A stretch of DNA of 64,000 bases, taken from assembly GCA_963931865.1 (NCBI GenBank), contig OZ007505.1:9297415-9361414 (forward strand), written 5' to 3'. The position numbers and the translations under genes were made by a program. The stretch comes from Axinella damicornis. Its lineage: Eukaryota > Porifera > Demospongiae > Axinellida > Axinellidae. The notes under the pieces are model-generated. The model was not told the origin of the DNA. It saw only the letters and a list, made by a program, of their open reading frames with translations, and searched no databases. Below are positions 47,301 through 54,953 of the stretch, in pieces (position 1 is the stretch's first letter; each line of letters starts with the position of its first letter).

Positions 47301-49853
47301 GTCACTATCTGGTGGTTGCATAACTGGTTGTTGTTGGGAAGTAAGCTGGTGCGTCGTCGCTTGACCTTGTGAGGCGTCAAGCATGGCTTGGAAGCGGGTC
47401 TCCATGTTGCTTGATTGCTGTGCCAGCATCTCACGTACGGTATCCAAAATGGAGCTGTTGGGGTCAGGCACTACTGGTGCATGGTAGTGGTCGTAGAGCC
47501 TTCTGGCCCTGTCTGCGACTGTGCCAGAAGTGGTCAGGTGACAACTGTGGAGGTGAAGCTCTAGAACTTGAACTGGGAGCCTTTTCAGCTGATTGAGGCT
47601 CAATGATGCCACATCTGGGCCTGTGTGAGTTGCTGAGCGCCTCTGCCGCTTGGCTACTGGTGTGTTGGAGGTAGATGTGGGGCGCTTTTGCTTACGTTTG
47701 GGGGGCATGACGGGTTCTGGGGATGGGATAAGAATGGTGAATATGTGACTTAGAGGAACCTTAGGCTTGGCTTGCCCTGAAGCTGTGTGCCAAGCTGGCA
47801 GGGTTGGTCTTGCTGGCTTGCCTGCGGGCAATCTGGTGACCACAGATGGTGGTGGATGGTCTGATACTCCCAAGCGACCACCCAGCTACAGGACTCAGCT
47901 ACACTGTAGCAACCACAATGTAGGCCTCCTCCTTTCACCTCTGAATGGGAGTTTGTCTAACACCTGTGTATTAACGTTTTGGGGTCAACTGGGCAGTGCT
48001 GAAGGCATCTGGCAGCGGTAATCACAGTAAAATCATTTTTAGTGGTGGCATGACTAAGTTACTTTCACCAGGATGGTGATACTGAAATGACTAACTGTCC
48101 CTGGGGGCCTCTGTCCTGTAAAGGGCTGCACTGGATTCCCTGTAACCCCTGGGATTAGCGGAACGGGGGGCTGACTGCTACGTACATGGTTACTACCAAC
48201 TGGCCTTATCGCTGTCTGTACGTGCTTCAACTCGTGAATGTATGCTGTAACCACGGTGGTGGGGTATAGAACGCATGCATTTGAAGTACGTATAAGCTAT
48301 TGCTCCCCCAAGGCAAATCTGGCACACTGGCTTTTATCTAGCTTTCCAGATGGCCTACGATATGCAACTGGGTACACTGTAATTGGTCGTCATCTAGCCT
48401 TTTCCCTGAGGCTTACTTGACATGTACCTAATTCGCTTAAGATGCTCGATATTATTGTCTCCCCAGGCTCTCCTGGGTGCGGGGAGGAGAGTAAAGGCTT
48501 CAAGCAAAGCTGTTCCCTGATATGTATCTCTGGGGACGTTGTATTGATAAGTCCTGCTTTTTGCCACTTTATACTTGCACCCCAGTGAATGGGAACAACG
48601 GATCCCCACATGATGTGTCGGTAAATGCTAGTGCAGTCCCTGGCACTCCGGGAGGGGGGTTCAATTCGGAGGCTGGCTATTTAAGTGTCCCTGGCACTCA
48701 AAGGAAGGTTGAATGGTCAGCAGTTCCCCTGACACTGCAGGGCATTGTTGACAATCATTTACGCTAGGAGTCTCTGGCGCTCCAGAGAGCTGGGAGGTGG
48801 TGTTTGCCCTGGCACACAGGAGATATATTCACTCCTGGTACTCCAGGGGACACATTTGCTTCTGCCCAACACTGTGGACTTTTGATTAATGCACTTGACC
48901 AACGCTGTGGACATTTACTTGCCCAACACTGGGGGCATTGATAGATATACTTGCCCAACACTGTGGAGATTGATAAATGCCAACGCTGTGGACATTGGTA
49001 AAGGTACTTGCCCAACACTGTGGACATTGATAGGTGTACTTGCCCAACACTGTGGACATTGATAGGTGTACTTGCCCAACACTGTGGACCTAGTACTTGC
49101 CCAAGTAATACTACTGTACTTGCCCAACACTGTGGACATAGATAAATGTACTTGCCCAACACTGTGGACATTGATAGGTGTACTTGCCCAACACTGTGGA
49201 CATTGATAGGTGTACTTGCCCAACACTGTGGACCTAGTACTTGCCCAAGTAATACTACTGTACTTGCCCAACACTGTGGACATAGATAAATGTACTTGCC
49301 CAACACTGTGGACATTGATGACCGTACTTGCCCGTTGCTGCGGACATTGGTAAATGTACTTGCCCGAACACTGTGGACACAGATGAGTATTGTGTCCAAC
49401 ACTGTGGACATTCCGAAAATTTTTTATCTGCGTGCCCAACACTGTGGACATTCCATAAATGCACCTCCCCCAAGCAACAATGAGATATCGACTGACTGTA
49501 TATGGGTGCCTCACATGATTGCTGCTGTTGGTGTGGCTGCAATTCCAGTGACTCGGAGAGGGATTTTTGCTGTGTCCGCCGTATGTAGAAGGAATCTTTT
49601 AGGGGTTTCCAACCTTCAGTAGCTACCTTACAGTGTTGCAATGACTGAATAGTCACTACTCAACTCTTATCTACTCACACATGCCGACCACAAAGGAAGC
49701 CACATGTATGAGAAACTGACCACAGCAGAAGCTGGCAACATATTTGCCAGCTTCCTGTAGCAACTAATGGCATGCCAGTGTGTTAACTCAGGTTTAACCA
49801 CTAGTGCCCAAACCTGTCTATATAAGTATGTGATTAGGGAGGAGAAGTCATTG

Positions 49854-49887
<34 letters not shown>

Positions 49888-52800
49888 ATACTCTAAATAA
49901 TGCACCCTAGTATACATAATTTCTGCAAAGCCCATGATGTAACTTTACATGCTAAATTGGATAGCCACACCTCCACAGTCTGGTTGGCAATTACATTGCT
50001 ATCGAATGTGGGAATAATGTACAGGGAGCAGGTTGCCGCATATGTAGCTCTCACCTCACCGTATAGTACAATCACCATGGAACATGTTTTCACCCCCAAA
50101 CGAGGGAGGTTTCTTGACATCCACAGTGTTGTTCTAATCGCACTTGAAATACGTTTTGAATGAAACAAACAAAACCAGTATTCAAAGAATGAAAACAGTT
50201 GGAGAATCCCAACGGTGAGCTTAGTGCATCAAAAATGGGATGTGGAAAGAGCCTGGTAACAAGCAGCATAACGGGTATACCACCCACAGCCTACTGTGAT
50301 GGTGGCGACTACAAACTGTCTGTCTGTCTGTCTGTCTGTCCACCAGGTTTGAAGGTCGTACCTGGTACACCACGCACCGCGGCCGGCTGTGGATTGCTGC
50401 TACAGTCAAGAAGCCTGATATGGAGGAGATCAGACAGAGTGAAGAGTTCTATGGAAGAGTATATGGAGGTAAGACATAGCACCAGTGAGATGGGAATGGG
50501 AACCGGAATGAGAACTGGGTTGAAACAGGAGCTGCAAGTGGGAATGTTAACTGATCCATGGGAATGAATTGTCAGGGGAATGGATCATGGCCTGGAGGAT
50601 TCGTTATCATAAGATAGTCAGTTGTTTACATGTAGGCCTGAGCTAATTATGCGCGCATAATTTGCAGAATAATAGGGACTTACCCGAATTGCACATTATT
50701 CGTGAATAATCGGGCCAGAAAACGTATTAGTGGGCGTGTAGTTTCAGCCACATGGCTCATGGCTGCCTTGTGTGAGTCTGATGAGGAGCGCTGTGGCGAC
50801 CTTTCGTCACTTTCGAGCTCTGAAACAGGAACAGAGGCTACAGAGCACGAGTCTACCTCCTCCTGTGTGTCTCTGCTAGACCGCTTACGGAGCCCCAAGC
50901 CATCTGAGTTGGCTCGTAAACGAAATGTCGATCACAACGTCAAAAATATTTTGTGAATAACAGGTTGTTGAAGTAAAATAATGGGCTTAGTTGTCAAGAA
51001 TATTCAAATAAAATAATGGGGGAAATAATTAGCTCAGGCCTATTTACATGTACATGTTGTGTTAGGGTCGGTCGTGTACAATTAGAATATACAGCATGAC
51101 AACATACGTTTGTTACAACCAGTGTAGTGTAGCCTCGTACCCAGACCTTCTACACCTCCAGTTTTTGATCGCTTGCAGTATACAAAAACGGAGGGGGAAG
51201 GCCTGGGGAATCTTCTCACGTGATACGTGGCACAGCTGATGTCACGGATTCTAGACGCAATGGCTTACGTATTTACATTCCCATCCATAGCTACAGAGAA
51301 GCTACAAAAACTGAAACAAGTTTCAGAGAAGAGGTAGGTCCTACCTGTAAAAAATATCCAAGTTCGGAGCGAGGGATAGCTGTGATACAAGGGGTGAAAC
51401 TCCTAATAGTGCTGTCTTGTTGCTCAACGGGAAGATTGCGTCATAGCTGGGCATTTTACACTTGTCAGCCCATTGGAGTCATGCCTTGTAGCCTGGGTAT
51501 GTGTCGTATGCTCGGTGTAGCTCTCAGTTGGCGGCTGTCCTATCTTTGTAGCTAGCGCAGAATGCAAGATCGGTCTCGTACATGACTTTCACTGTCGATA
51601 TGAGGCGTGACGATATATGACGGTCGTGCCGTGTATCACATGAGAAGATTCCCCAGGCCTTCCCCTCCATTTTTGTGATCTAAAAATGGAGGTGTAGAAG
51701 GCCTGGGAACGAGCTAGTGTAGTGCTCATTCAAGCTAGCCAAATTTGTCCATGTGCTAAACATCAATGTGTGTTGCCACACATACTGGAAATATGTATGA
51801 TAAACTCTCTCACTACCACGCCCCTTCCCCCAGTCAGTAATACCTAACCTTATTCAGCCACTAGGCTAGCAGTACTTACGTATGAGGCCCTGGACTCAGT
51901 CCTGTGATGGCGGGAGACCTCATGACAGGTCGCTGGGTATTCTGGACACAAATATACATGTAGGCAGTCCCAGTAGTGCCCACTGTCCAGATTAGATGGG
52001 CTCCACTGTGTACACGACTTAGTGTACCATGTATGGCTGGGCGGACGCCAGCTATTTGGGAGTGGTACAGCCACTGCCGAAGTCAGTGCATATAGAGGTG
52101 CATAGTGGCGATCAGTCCTCGCGAAGCGTGGAAAACCCCATTCATTTTTCAGTTATCAGGATGAGCTCTCTGTTGCACCTTTGTGTTTTGCACTGCACTG
52201 CCACTGCTTTCCGTGACCAACTCACTCTCAACCTGGAAAGGAAGTGTGAGGTGGCTGAAAGGGTTTTTCTCATACATCACAAGCATCTCGTCGCGGTTTG
52301 AAGGTGCATGCCATGCCGTTCCCATCACTCTGATCCGTGGATTCATGACTAATGCGTGGCGCATTTGTCCTGTCTCCATTCCGTGTGTGTGTTGGTCTCG
52401 TCCCTAGCCCATGAAAATTGACTGGACTTGAAACCAAGACCCGTGAAAACAAGGTCATGCCTTTGGACGATAGAAGCCTCAAGGAAAACTAGGAGGATGT
52501 AGCTATGTGCTCGTAAATCCGAATCCCAGCAGCTCCATTTTAAATTTCCTCCCCCAAAAAACTAGCACGGCCATGGCCGTACCGGCCGTACCGGTGGCGC
52601 CGGCCCTGCAGTAATACAATGTATTTGACCATAATTTGGTGTTTAAACAGGAAGGCTAAGTTAATACCATCTCCTTCCTGATAGAGAAGAAGCTGGGTTT
52701 CCCTGCTGACTATCCTGTGGGTTGTCTCTTGGGCTGTGTGGATGTGGTGGACTGTTTGTCTCAAGAAGAATATCAAGAACAGGTGTGGATGCTTCAATCT

Positions 52801-54039
52801 GTACTTATGTGTTGGGGCAAGAGCCCCACACTAGCATTGAGATTTCTGTTAAGTATCTGTCGGAAATTAGATTGTTCCGTTAGATCCTGCATACCATGCA
52901 TGCACGTATGCACTGGCTGTTATTGACAGTGTATTATAGCATGCTATAGCGTGCTTGGGGTGGGGCAACGTGACCACAATATGGTGACTGTGGGCTCAAA
53001 TTTTGGCAAGAATACCGCAAATTTCAAACTAGTTCATAAGTATAGCACCGCATGACAACAAAGACGGTGAGAGTACTTTCACCTGTCCATGCCATCTGAT
53101 CTTGGTTGACTTCAGCAATGGACACCACGTACATACACCACACAGAGTGGCTCAGACACTGCATACGTCTTGTTTGGGCTCGCCCTGCGATGGCGTGCAT
53201 TCCACTAGTATGCGGCTTTCCTATTCATGTTTGTAGTCAATGAGAGTCATGACGTCATGGTTGGCAAACTCAGCTCATAAATCATAGTACACCTGCCCAG
53301 ACCCTCCTTCTGTGCGTATGAGGGTCTGGGTACGAGACTAAGTATACCCTTACAAGTCCTAACTGAAATGTAATAATGACCATCTTCTTTCATTATAGTT
53401 CCCTATGGGGGAGTCGGAATCTCCCTACGTGTTTATTGTGAAGAACCCACAGCAGCTGACAGTCAAGTTCCCAGTGAAAGGAAAACACCAGATATGTAAG
53501 ATCTTGCAGCTTTCATAGTCTCGATCCCAGGCCTTTCCCACCTTCAGCACTTCATTGCAAGCTACATTTCACCTCCAGTGTTTGCAGTATTCGCACACTG
53601 CAAACACTGGGGGATACTACAGGCAACCCTAACCTGGAGGTGGGAAAGACCTGGGGTCGAGGCTACACTAGTCGGTGGATGGTGTTTACAAGACTATGCT
53701 GTTGCTCCAGTCATAGTTGCAGCCAAGTAACCACTGCATGTTGACTTTGAATACCCCATAGTCATGCGTTATTAAGCACAGCTATATAAGCGGATATTCG
53801 CTGTTAGGCGCAGGTTTGATTCTTGTCCCTAGCTACCTGTTATTAAGCACTGAAGTCCTCTAGAAACTGCCATTTTCGACGTATTCCTAGTTATCTTTTC
53901 AGATGTGTCTCTGTTTTACATGTACTTGGTGTAGAGATTCATTTGACTATACCCGTGCATGTCATACCAATACGCAGGGAAGTTACCACAGGATGTTCAC
54001 GCAGCTGCCAAGAGAGGAAGCAAGCCCTCCAGAGCATGA
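29991..54039 (+). CDS. TRIP4: Activating signal cointegrator 1 (TRIP4 / ASC-1), complete, 577 aa
   Basis: Twelve exons: 29991-30263, 30533-30871, 32562-32690, 35337-35440, 36242-36441, 38695-38816, 41327-41456, 41978-42035, 50347-50468, 52685-52782, 53399-53495, 53978-54039. All are GT-AG and all phases join (1734 nt); human TRIP4 is 581 aa. Residues about 180-221 form the C2HC5-type zinc finger (CQCLAQRHTLVNNCVECG ... CLFCGTLVC), split by intron 2. Exons 4-5 carry the conserved HKDKLLEFDQTSVRRTKVLD and DYFSVDSNRWL segments. Exons 8-11 encode the ASCH domain (SMHQPWASLLVAGIKRFEGR; CLLGCVDVVDCLSQEEY; PYVFIVKNPQQL). Family role: transcription coactivator, and a subunit of the ASCC helicase complex acting on collided ribosomes and alkylation damage. 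The ATG is the first in a good frame after a pyrimidine-rich leader. Introns hold long minisatellites and, in intron 8, a Ngaro-like element in antisense. Confidence 0.95.
31009..31050. repeat. (GT)n microsatellite in TRIP4 intron 2
   Basis: Uninterrupted GT tract inside GT-rich DNA that starts just after the exon 2 donor (30878 onward). Confidence 0.9.
32037..32560. repeat. (CCCT)n microsatellite, ~520 bp, forming the end of TRIP4 intron 2
   Basis: Almost pure ccctccctccct with a repeated higher-order block (ctccctccccttccttccct occurs twice). It runs directly into the 3' splice site (ctccctccctcag|GAGGGATC) and so supplies the polypyrimidine tract. Frames of up to 246 codons on both strands (Pro-Ser or Gly-Arg-Glu) are artefacts. 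G-rich on the - strand. Confidence 0.95.
32912..33485. mobile_element. Long member of the TAGCCTCG element family (~574 bp)
   Basis: Left arm tagcctcgttcccaggcctc...agcttttgtcacttgcagta and right arm ...ctgcaggcgataaaagctgg...gcctgggaacgaggcta are inverted. The inside resembles the 23142 element only in part (cacgtgatatgtgcc, aggtaggacctgcctct). Lies in TRIP4 intron 3. Confidence 0.8.
34016..35255. repeat. Tandem repeat, ~120-150-bp unit, about six copies, interrupted
   Basis: Units begin gctttgatgagatgtccagt, continue aatgtagcaagcatacaggg and end tatatacttctatggcaagg, at about 34016, 34190, 34330, 34470, 35048 and 35210. The array is interrupted at 34589-35011 by a different dispersed repeat. 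Lies in TRIP4 intron 3. Confidence 0.85.
34589..35011. repeat. Dispersed repeat inserted in the tandem array
   Basis: Second copy of the 20546-20935 repeat (accccgtgcgcatacgcgca, gcggtttgagcagtgaaggc, cagaccagagatccactcga), with some indels. It splits the surrounding tandem array, so it arrived later than the array. Confidence 0.75.
35936..36203. repeat. CT-rich tract and poly(C) run upstream of TRIP4 exon 5
   Basis: Interrupted ctccctctc DNA ends in about 27 consecutive C (36174-36202), 40 bp before the acceptor at 36241. Frames of 61-111 codons here are artefacts. Confidence 0.9.
36541..36606. repeat. Palindromic element, TAGTCTCAGTACCAGACTCC type
   Basis: tagtctcagtaccagactcc at the left, ggagtctggttctgagacta at the right. 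A diverged relative of the TAGCCTCG family. Confidence 0.7.
36962..36984. repeat. (CAAT)n tract
   Basis: Six tandem caat units. On the - strand it reads (GATT)n and follows the 3' end of the ORF at 37046-37558, like a retroposon tail. Confidence 0.8.
37046..37558 (-). CDS. Uncharacterised 170-aa ORF nested antisense in TRIP4 intron 5
   Basis: Single open frame starting MKTENVAESHQTDIPYTFPA. An acidic N-terminal part is followed by two related segments, YENHRGVPGLCYQLDGETNW and VQYKVKGGIPGLEIRRG, each followed by a WTxVxP-like end, around a very basic stretch (KPKRKRRRKR). I do not recognise the family. The repeated G-(V/I)-P-G-L motif suggests a real ancestral protein rather than chance. The tail beyond about residue 150 looks non-coding (CCTCTYSTANQ). 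A (GATT)n tract lies about 60 bp past the stop on this strand, which fits a retroposed or transposon-derived sequence. Could be a pseudogene. Confidence 0.4.
   Translation of the reverse strand: MKTENVAESHQTDIPYTFPAGHETTAMEDDSAPSEDVSADGIDLIACSDVRYENHRGVPGLCYQLDGETNWTRVKPKRKRRRKRQDSTIQLQQSQESSDEELDVAEARGVQYKVKGGIPGLEIRRGCTLSSVSWTPVTPVSCCTCTYSTANQSKDWNYYVYVLCSLSVFL
38478..38523. mobile_element. Minimal palindromic MITE, 46 bp, with perfect 9-bp target duplication
   Basis: TAGCCTCGTTCCCAGGCCC, short loop, complement. Flanked by agctctagg on both sides (38469-38477 and 38524-38532). Lies in TRIP4 intron 5. Confidence 0.88.
39119..39391. repeat. Minisatellite, ~47-bp unit, direct orientation
   Basis: About 5-6 copies of a unit containing accactggggtacgaccca and atgggaggtgtatggcccct. 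Lies in TRIP4 intron 6. The same unit recurs inverted at 40165-40662. Frames with repeating tryptophan are artefacts. Confidence 0.9.
39463..39484. repeat. Short CCCTAA-type motif
   Basis: taccctaaccctaaccctga: about three telomere-like hexamers between the minisatellite and a second short array. Too short to call a telomeric remnant. Confidence 0.5.
39503..39590. repeat. 27-bp tandem repeat, three copies
   Basis: ggctcccctaaacccaacct followed by ccttgat, three perfect units. Confidence 0.9.
40165..40662. repeat. Minisatellite, ~47-bp unit, inverted relative to 39119-39391
   Basis: About ten copies containing gggtcgtaccccagtggtac and catacacctcccattgggtg, the reverse complement of the 39.1 kb unit. 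A variant unit has gagagtcgacagagggccat, which is also present once inverted in the first array, so the arrays share both subtypes. Confidence 0.9.
41138..41324. repeat. (CA)n microsatellite ending at the TRIP4 exon 7 acceptor
   Basis: About 190 bp of CA with CGCA/TGCA interruptions in its first half. The last units form the 3' splice site (acacacacag|TACCAG). Overlapping His-Thr and Cys-Val frames are artefacts. Confidence 0.95.
42190..42284. mobile_element. Palindromic MITE, 95 bp, with 9-bp target duplication
   Basis: TAGCCTCGTTCCCAGTCCC...GGGACTGGGAACGAGGATA. Flanks gggctgtag (42181-42189) and gggatgtag (42285-42293) differ at one base. Lies in TRIP4 intron 8. Confidence 0.85.
43099..43315 (-). 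repeat. Ngaro-like element, repeat B2
   Basis: 217 bp, direct copy of 43591-43807. Contains a stem-loop (ccccgaactcgggg, 43217-43230). Outer 3' edge of the element on the - strand. Confidence 0.92.
43357..43590 (-). repeat. Ngaro-like element, repeat A2
   Basis: 234 bp, direct copy of 49587-49820. Joins B1 with no gap and is separated from B2 by 41 bp. Contains the hairpin gctggcaacatatttgccag (from 43501). Confidence 0.92.
43591..43807 (-). repeat. Ngaro-like element, repeat B1
   Basis: 217 bp, identical by eye to B2. Lies about 50 bp beyond the stop codon of the recombinase ORF. Confidence 0.92.
43857..44849 (-). CDS. Tyrosine recombinase (YR) of the Ngaro-like element, 330 aa
   Basis: Would integrate a circular DNA copy by site-specific recombination. 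The catalytic set is visible: Arg147 in FYGFLRCGEF, His261 and Arg264 in SHSFRIGAAT, Trp287 in LGRWSSD, Tyr295 in CFKTYIQ, giving the R-H-x-x-R-(H/W)-Y pattern. The N-terminal 100 residues resemble a SAM-like core-binding domain (TLKTYLAGIRFFHLHAGL). The length is normal for DIRS/Ngaro recombinases. The start ATG overlaps the stop of the RT ORF (TGATG), suggesting coupled re-initiation. Nothing appears missing. Confidence 0.92.
   Translation of the reverse strand: MEKVALYESLCIAPSTRSVYNSGFKAFQRFCDKHRIPSTPASPETVKFFCADIADKVRYTTLKTYLAGIRFFHLHAGLEDPTDSHIVHYFCLGIKRQQGASKRTRLPITLSVLHVLKHQLHVSSVLPFADKRMLWCAFTLAFYGFLRCGEFVAPGINTHDASQHLTWSDLSCSHSSLQITIKSSKTDPFRKGCTLSLPATQTSTCPVSAYTKYRQVCTVATPTKPVFVFTSGTFLTRASLTSHLRDLLQKGGIDPASYASHSFRIGAATTAASVQTPEWLIQTLGRWSSDCFKTYIQCPQSTIHSALLNISQHVGVNSSSWNPDKHRTTN
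44849..46684 (-). CDS. Reverse transcriptase-RNase H of the Ngaro-like element
   Basis: Open frame of 611 codons. The conserved part starts about residue 93 (TTPLRPFEFERELAQHPNKA), so the true start may be downstream of the first Met or reached by frameshift. RT: Asp240 in MGKIDLKNAFRQVPV, LPFGLRSAPYLF at about 272-283, and the catalytic FLDD (306-309), a Phe variant of YxDD. RNase H: Asp473 (LYSDASNLGYGAYW), Glu505 (WKELYAI), Asp530 (FHCDNQT) and Asp580 (TIADALSRM), all present. Overlaps the gag ORF by 260 nt in another frame (+1 relative to gag). Confidence 0.93.
   Translation of the reverse strand: MGAPHTFHIHALRHPGPFDLLDSVAPQHLETLWEAELPDPPPMESPSAGTTMAQVLATNPPVPTLTHAVSAEATTLLRGAAAEHPISLHTITTPLRPFEFERELAQHPNKAFVRQLITDLTHGCNVGYKGPQFSHTHPHLPSAHLMPQVIDESLRRECDAGRLAGPYTDKPLPNLRCSGLGVVPKRGGGYRIIYDLSSPHGRSVNDFIDPQAYSLSYCTVDDAIQIVTRLGRGCLMGKIDLKNAFRQVPVRKQDWHLFGIYWKGLYYVDKCLPFGLRSAPYLFNQISEAIEWALRNNYGIEWILHFLDDFFTAGKANSNVCKHNMNAMTTLCKRVNAPLKPEKQEGPTTCLTFLGIELDSSTMEVRLPPDRKLELLQHLQQFRTKKKCTKWQLLSLIGRLSFACKVVAPGRIFLRRLIDLSCTVSGLNHRIRITREAQADIDWWLDFLPQWSGSSLMLQPEWTLSIDMELYSDASNLGYGAYWSGKWFLSGWTPDQDPLPIAWKELYAIVVACNAWGPQWSGKRILFHCDNQTIVQTWERGSSKSPDIMALVRALYRVAAEHNFHVLVSHISGASNTIADALSRMQMETFHQLAPGADPHPTPIPVSLMLL
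46425..47708 (-). CDS. Gag-like protein of the Ngaro-like element, ~427 aa
   Basis: The frame is open from 47873, but the Met at 47708 (MPPKRKQKRPTSTSN) is a more natural start. A basic N terminus is followed by a SAP-like helix-turn-helix segment (LSLNQLKRLPVQVLELHLHS), a Pro/Gln/Thr-rich linker, a middle domain, and a C-terminal Cys-His cluster (CTYCGRTTHFPHTC and CWNYNGTGACNKPAC...HTCGVCGGNHPAKGC) resembling the zinc-binding tail of gag-like proteins in DIRS-order elements. Expected role: binding and packaging element RNA. The C terminus overlaps the RT frame. Confidence 0.85.
   Translation of the reverse strand: MPPKRKQKRPTSTSNTPVAKRQRRSATHTGPDVASLSLNQLKRLPVQVLELHLHSCHLTTSGTVADRARRLYDHYHAPVVPDPNSSILDTVREMLAQQSSNMETRFQAMLDASQGQATTHQLTSQQQPVMQPPDSDEDNISDTTAQVPRDSTPGPAHIPTPPAASQAIPPVPAKLQNRILKGEYIDFKELLPENMFSSGDVPLSKPNSVTLQLDTSSALTTPQITVTNPGKHSKRTIDTFHAWMQAWNAYVAVLATHFPSRALEMLAYQRVITDAANKYPIDRWYDYDKRFRHTVSMDRSLKWDRICTDLWLECLTPPASTSDSATRQAHPGELGKRPCTYCGRTTHFPHTCPQAPWSFRSSRLSSTTALRNPLGSGTPRSTTNGKPVCWNYNGTGACNKPACTYSHTCGVCGGNHPAKGCRRRAPN
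47874..49586 (-). other. Long leader of the Ngaro-like element
   Basis: 1.7 kb between A1 and the first ORF. No conserved ORF. It contains degenerate ctggcactcc / ccctggcact repeats at about 48635-48850 and a minisatellite at 48885-49460. The element's promoter and 5' leader of the RNA must be in A1 and/or here. Confidence 0.6.
48885..49460. repeat. Minisatellite, ~32-bp unit, in the Ngaro-like leader
   Basis: About 17 copies of acttgcccaacactgtggac followed by attgataggtgt, including a duplicated ~180-bp block (ctagtacttgcccaagtaat at 49088 and 49233). Frames of up to 215 codons over it are artefacts. Confidence 0.92.
49587..49820 (-). repeat. Ngaro-like element, repeat A1
   Basis: 234 bp, identical by eye to A2. 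Forms the 5' end of the element on the - strand; host sequence resumes at about 49821, and 36 bp further is a run of about 32 C. Confidence 0.92.
50319..50341. repeat. (CTGT)n tract just before TRIP4 exon 9
   Basis: Five to six ctgt units end 6 bp before the AG acceptor at 50346. Confidence 0.85.
50634..51041. mobile_element. Short inverted-repeat element with an 84-codon ORF
   Basis: Ends aggcctgagctaattat and aataattagctcaggcct are inverted. The + frame at 50702-50956 reads ...SDEERCGDLSSLSSSETG...SLLDRLRSPKPSELARKRNV, a Ser/Glu-rich then basic segment that looks like the N-terminal leader of a transposon-encoded protein. No catalytic domain, so a deletion derivative. Confidence 0.6.
51129..51717. 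mobile_element. Long member of the TAGCCTCG element family (~585 bp)
   Basis: Close relative of 23142-23751 (same ends and interior, shortened right arm). Flanked by gtgtagtg on both sides next to the ends, giving an 8-9-bp target duplication. Lies in TRIP4 intron 9. Confidence 0.85.
53286..53340. repeat. Palindromic element, cccagaccctcc type
   Basis: cccagaccctccttctgtgc and gagggtctgggtacgagacta form a hairpin; related ends at 8620, 37765 and 56147. Confidence 0.6.
53516..53665. repeat. Palindromic element, TAGCCTCG family, 150 bp
   Basis: TAGTCTCGATCCCAGGCCTT...AAGACCTGGGGTCGAGGCTA with an inner palindrome tgcagtattcgcacactgca. It begins only 20 bp after the TRIP4 exon 11 donor. Confidence 0.75.
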
Positions 54040-54185
54040 CATTCCTCTATCATCTCATCATTTTACACAGGTTCATTATGTCATCAGTATTGGCCAAAAA
54101 CTACTCTCATCACTTGCTGGTATACGTATTATTACCTTCCAAGTAGCAATTTCAATGGCTCTCTGAAAATTTGATCATCATTTAC

Positions 54186-54485
54186 ATGAGCTTTTGCCAG
54201 TCAATCCTCTGCTCTTATCATGATCTAGTCCTGCATGCAACCAAGTTGGGTCAGAATATAGCCATCTCTTCAGCTCTAACCGCATACCTATCTTGTGTTG
54301 TGTTTCATTCCCACACCACCCTCTCATGGTCTGGGAATGAGACTAATGTACGCATCGTGCAGTGTCAGGCTCTTGAACACGAGTTGCAGTTCCACAAGTC
54401 AGTCTATGAGAGCTAGCTGCAGCTCAACTATTGTGGAAACAGTTTGGAGCAATGGGGGTGCGTCCAGGCATGGCGTGGCATGTGA
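54186..54485 (+). pseudogene. Duplicated intron-exon fragment of the first gene
   Basis: Matches about 5036-5310 of the first gene: the intron text (gcatacctatcttgtgttgt, ccaccctctcatggt) and then the exon (TGTCAGGCTCTTGAACACGA...). The copy has an insertion with an in-frame TAG after TCAGTCTATGAG and a one-base insertion (AACTATTGTGG), so it cannot encode the segment. The preceding 30 bp (gcttttgccagtcaatcctc) resemble part of the CHAF1A last exon at 57118. Confidence 0.8.
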
Positions 54486-54783
54486 CAACTCATTCCTCAT
54501 TGTTGCACTCAAAATTTCATTTGTTCTCTCAGTTCTAGATACTGGTTTTGGTTACACTGGTTCTCTCGGTTACACTGGCTTTATAGATTTCTTGGTTGAA
54601 ACAGCTGTGATGTAGTATTGATTACTCTGTAAAGTCCTGTGTGGTTGGGTGTATCCATGCCCAGTGTATTAGCTCGCGCACCAACTGGATAAATATTAAT
54701 TTTCAAGAAGTTTGAAACAGACATTTCGGCCACTATACAGTGGCCCTCAGTGATTATACAAACAATTGACAACACAAGTCTAA

Positions 54784-54921
54784 TTGATGGAAAGTGGTGG
54801 GGTAAAAGGCGGCAAAAGGGCAGGTGAAGAAGAGCTCCATGTCAGGGAGGCCTTGGTCAATAACGGATATCCTGACACAGTCCTCAGCCTGTCCCCCCCA
54901 CCGGCACACCACCAGCATGAC

Positions 54922-54953
<32 letters not shown>

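Larger units (their letters stand above)
43099..49820 (-). mobile_element. Ngaro-like tyrosine-recombinase retrotransposon, apparently intact, 6.7 kb
   Basis: Order on the - strand: A1 repeat (49820-49587), leader, gag, RT-RNase H, tyrosine recombinase, B1 (43807-43591), A2 (43590-43357), 41-bp spacer, B2 (43315-43099). This A1-ORFs-B1-A2-B2 split direct repeat arrangement, with a tyrosine recombinase instead of a DDE integrase, is the hallmark of Ngaro-type elements of the DIRS order. A1 and A2 (234 bp) and B1 and B2 (217 bp) look identical base for base, and all three ORFs are open, so the insertion is probably recent. As expected for this mechanism I see no target duplication. It sits antisense in TRIP4 intron 8. 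Whether it belongs to Ngaro or a sister group needs a phylogeny. Confidence 0.9.

Noticed and set aside
48764..49514. 215- and 199-codon Cys/Gln-rich frames upstream of the gag ORF
   Set aside because: They follow the 32-bp minisatellite unit in two frames at once, so openness comes from the repeat.
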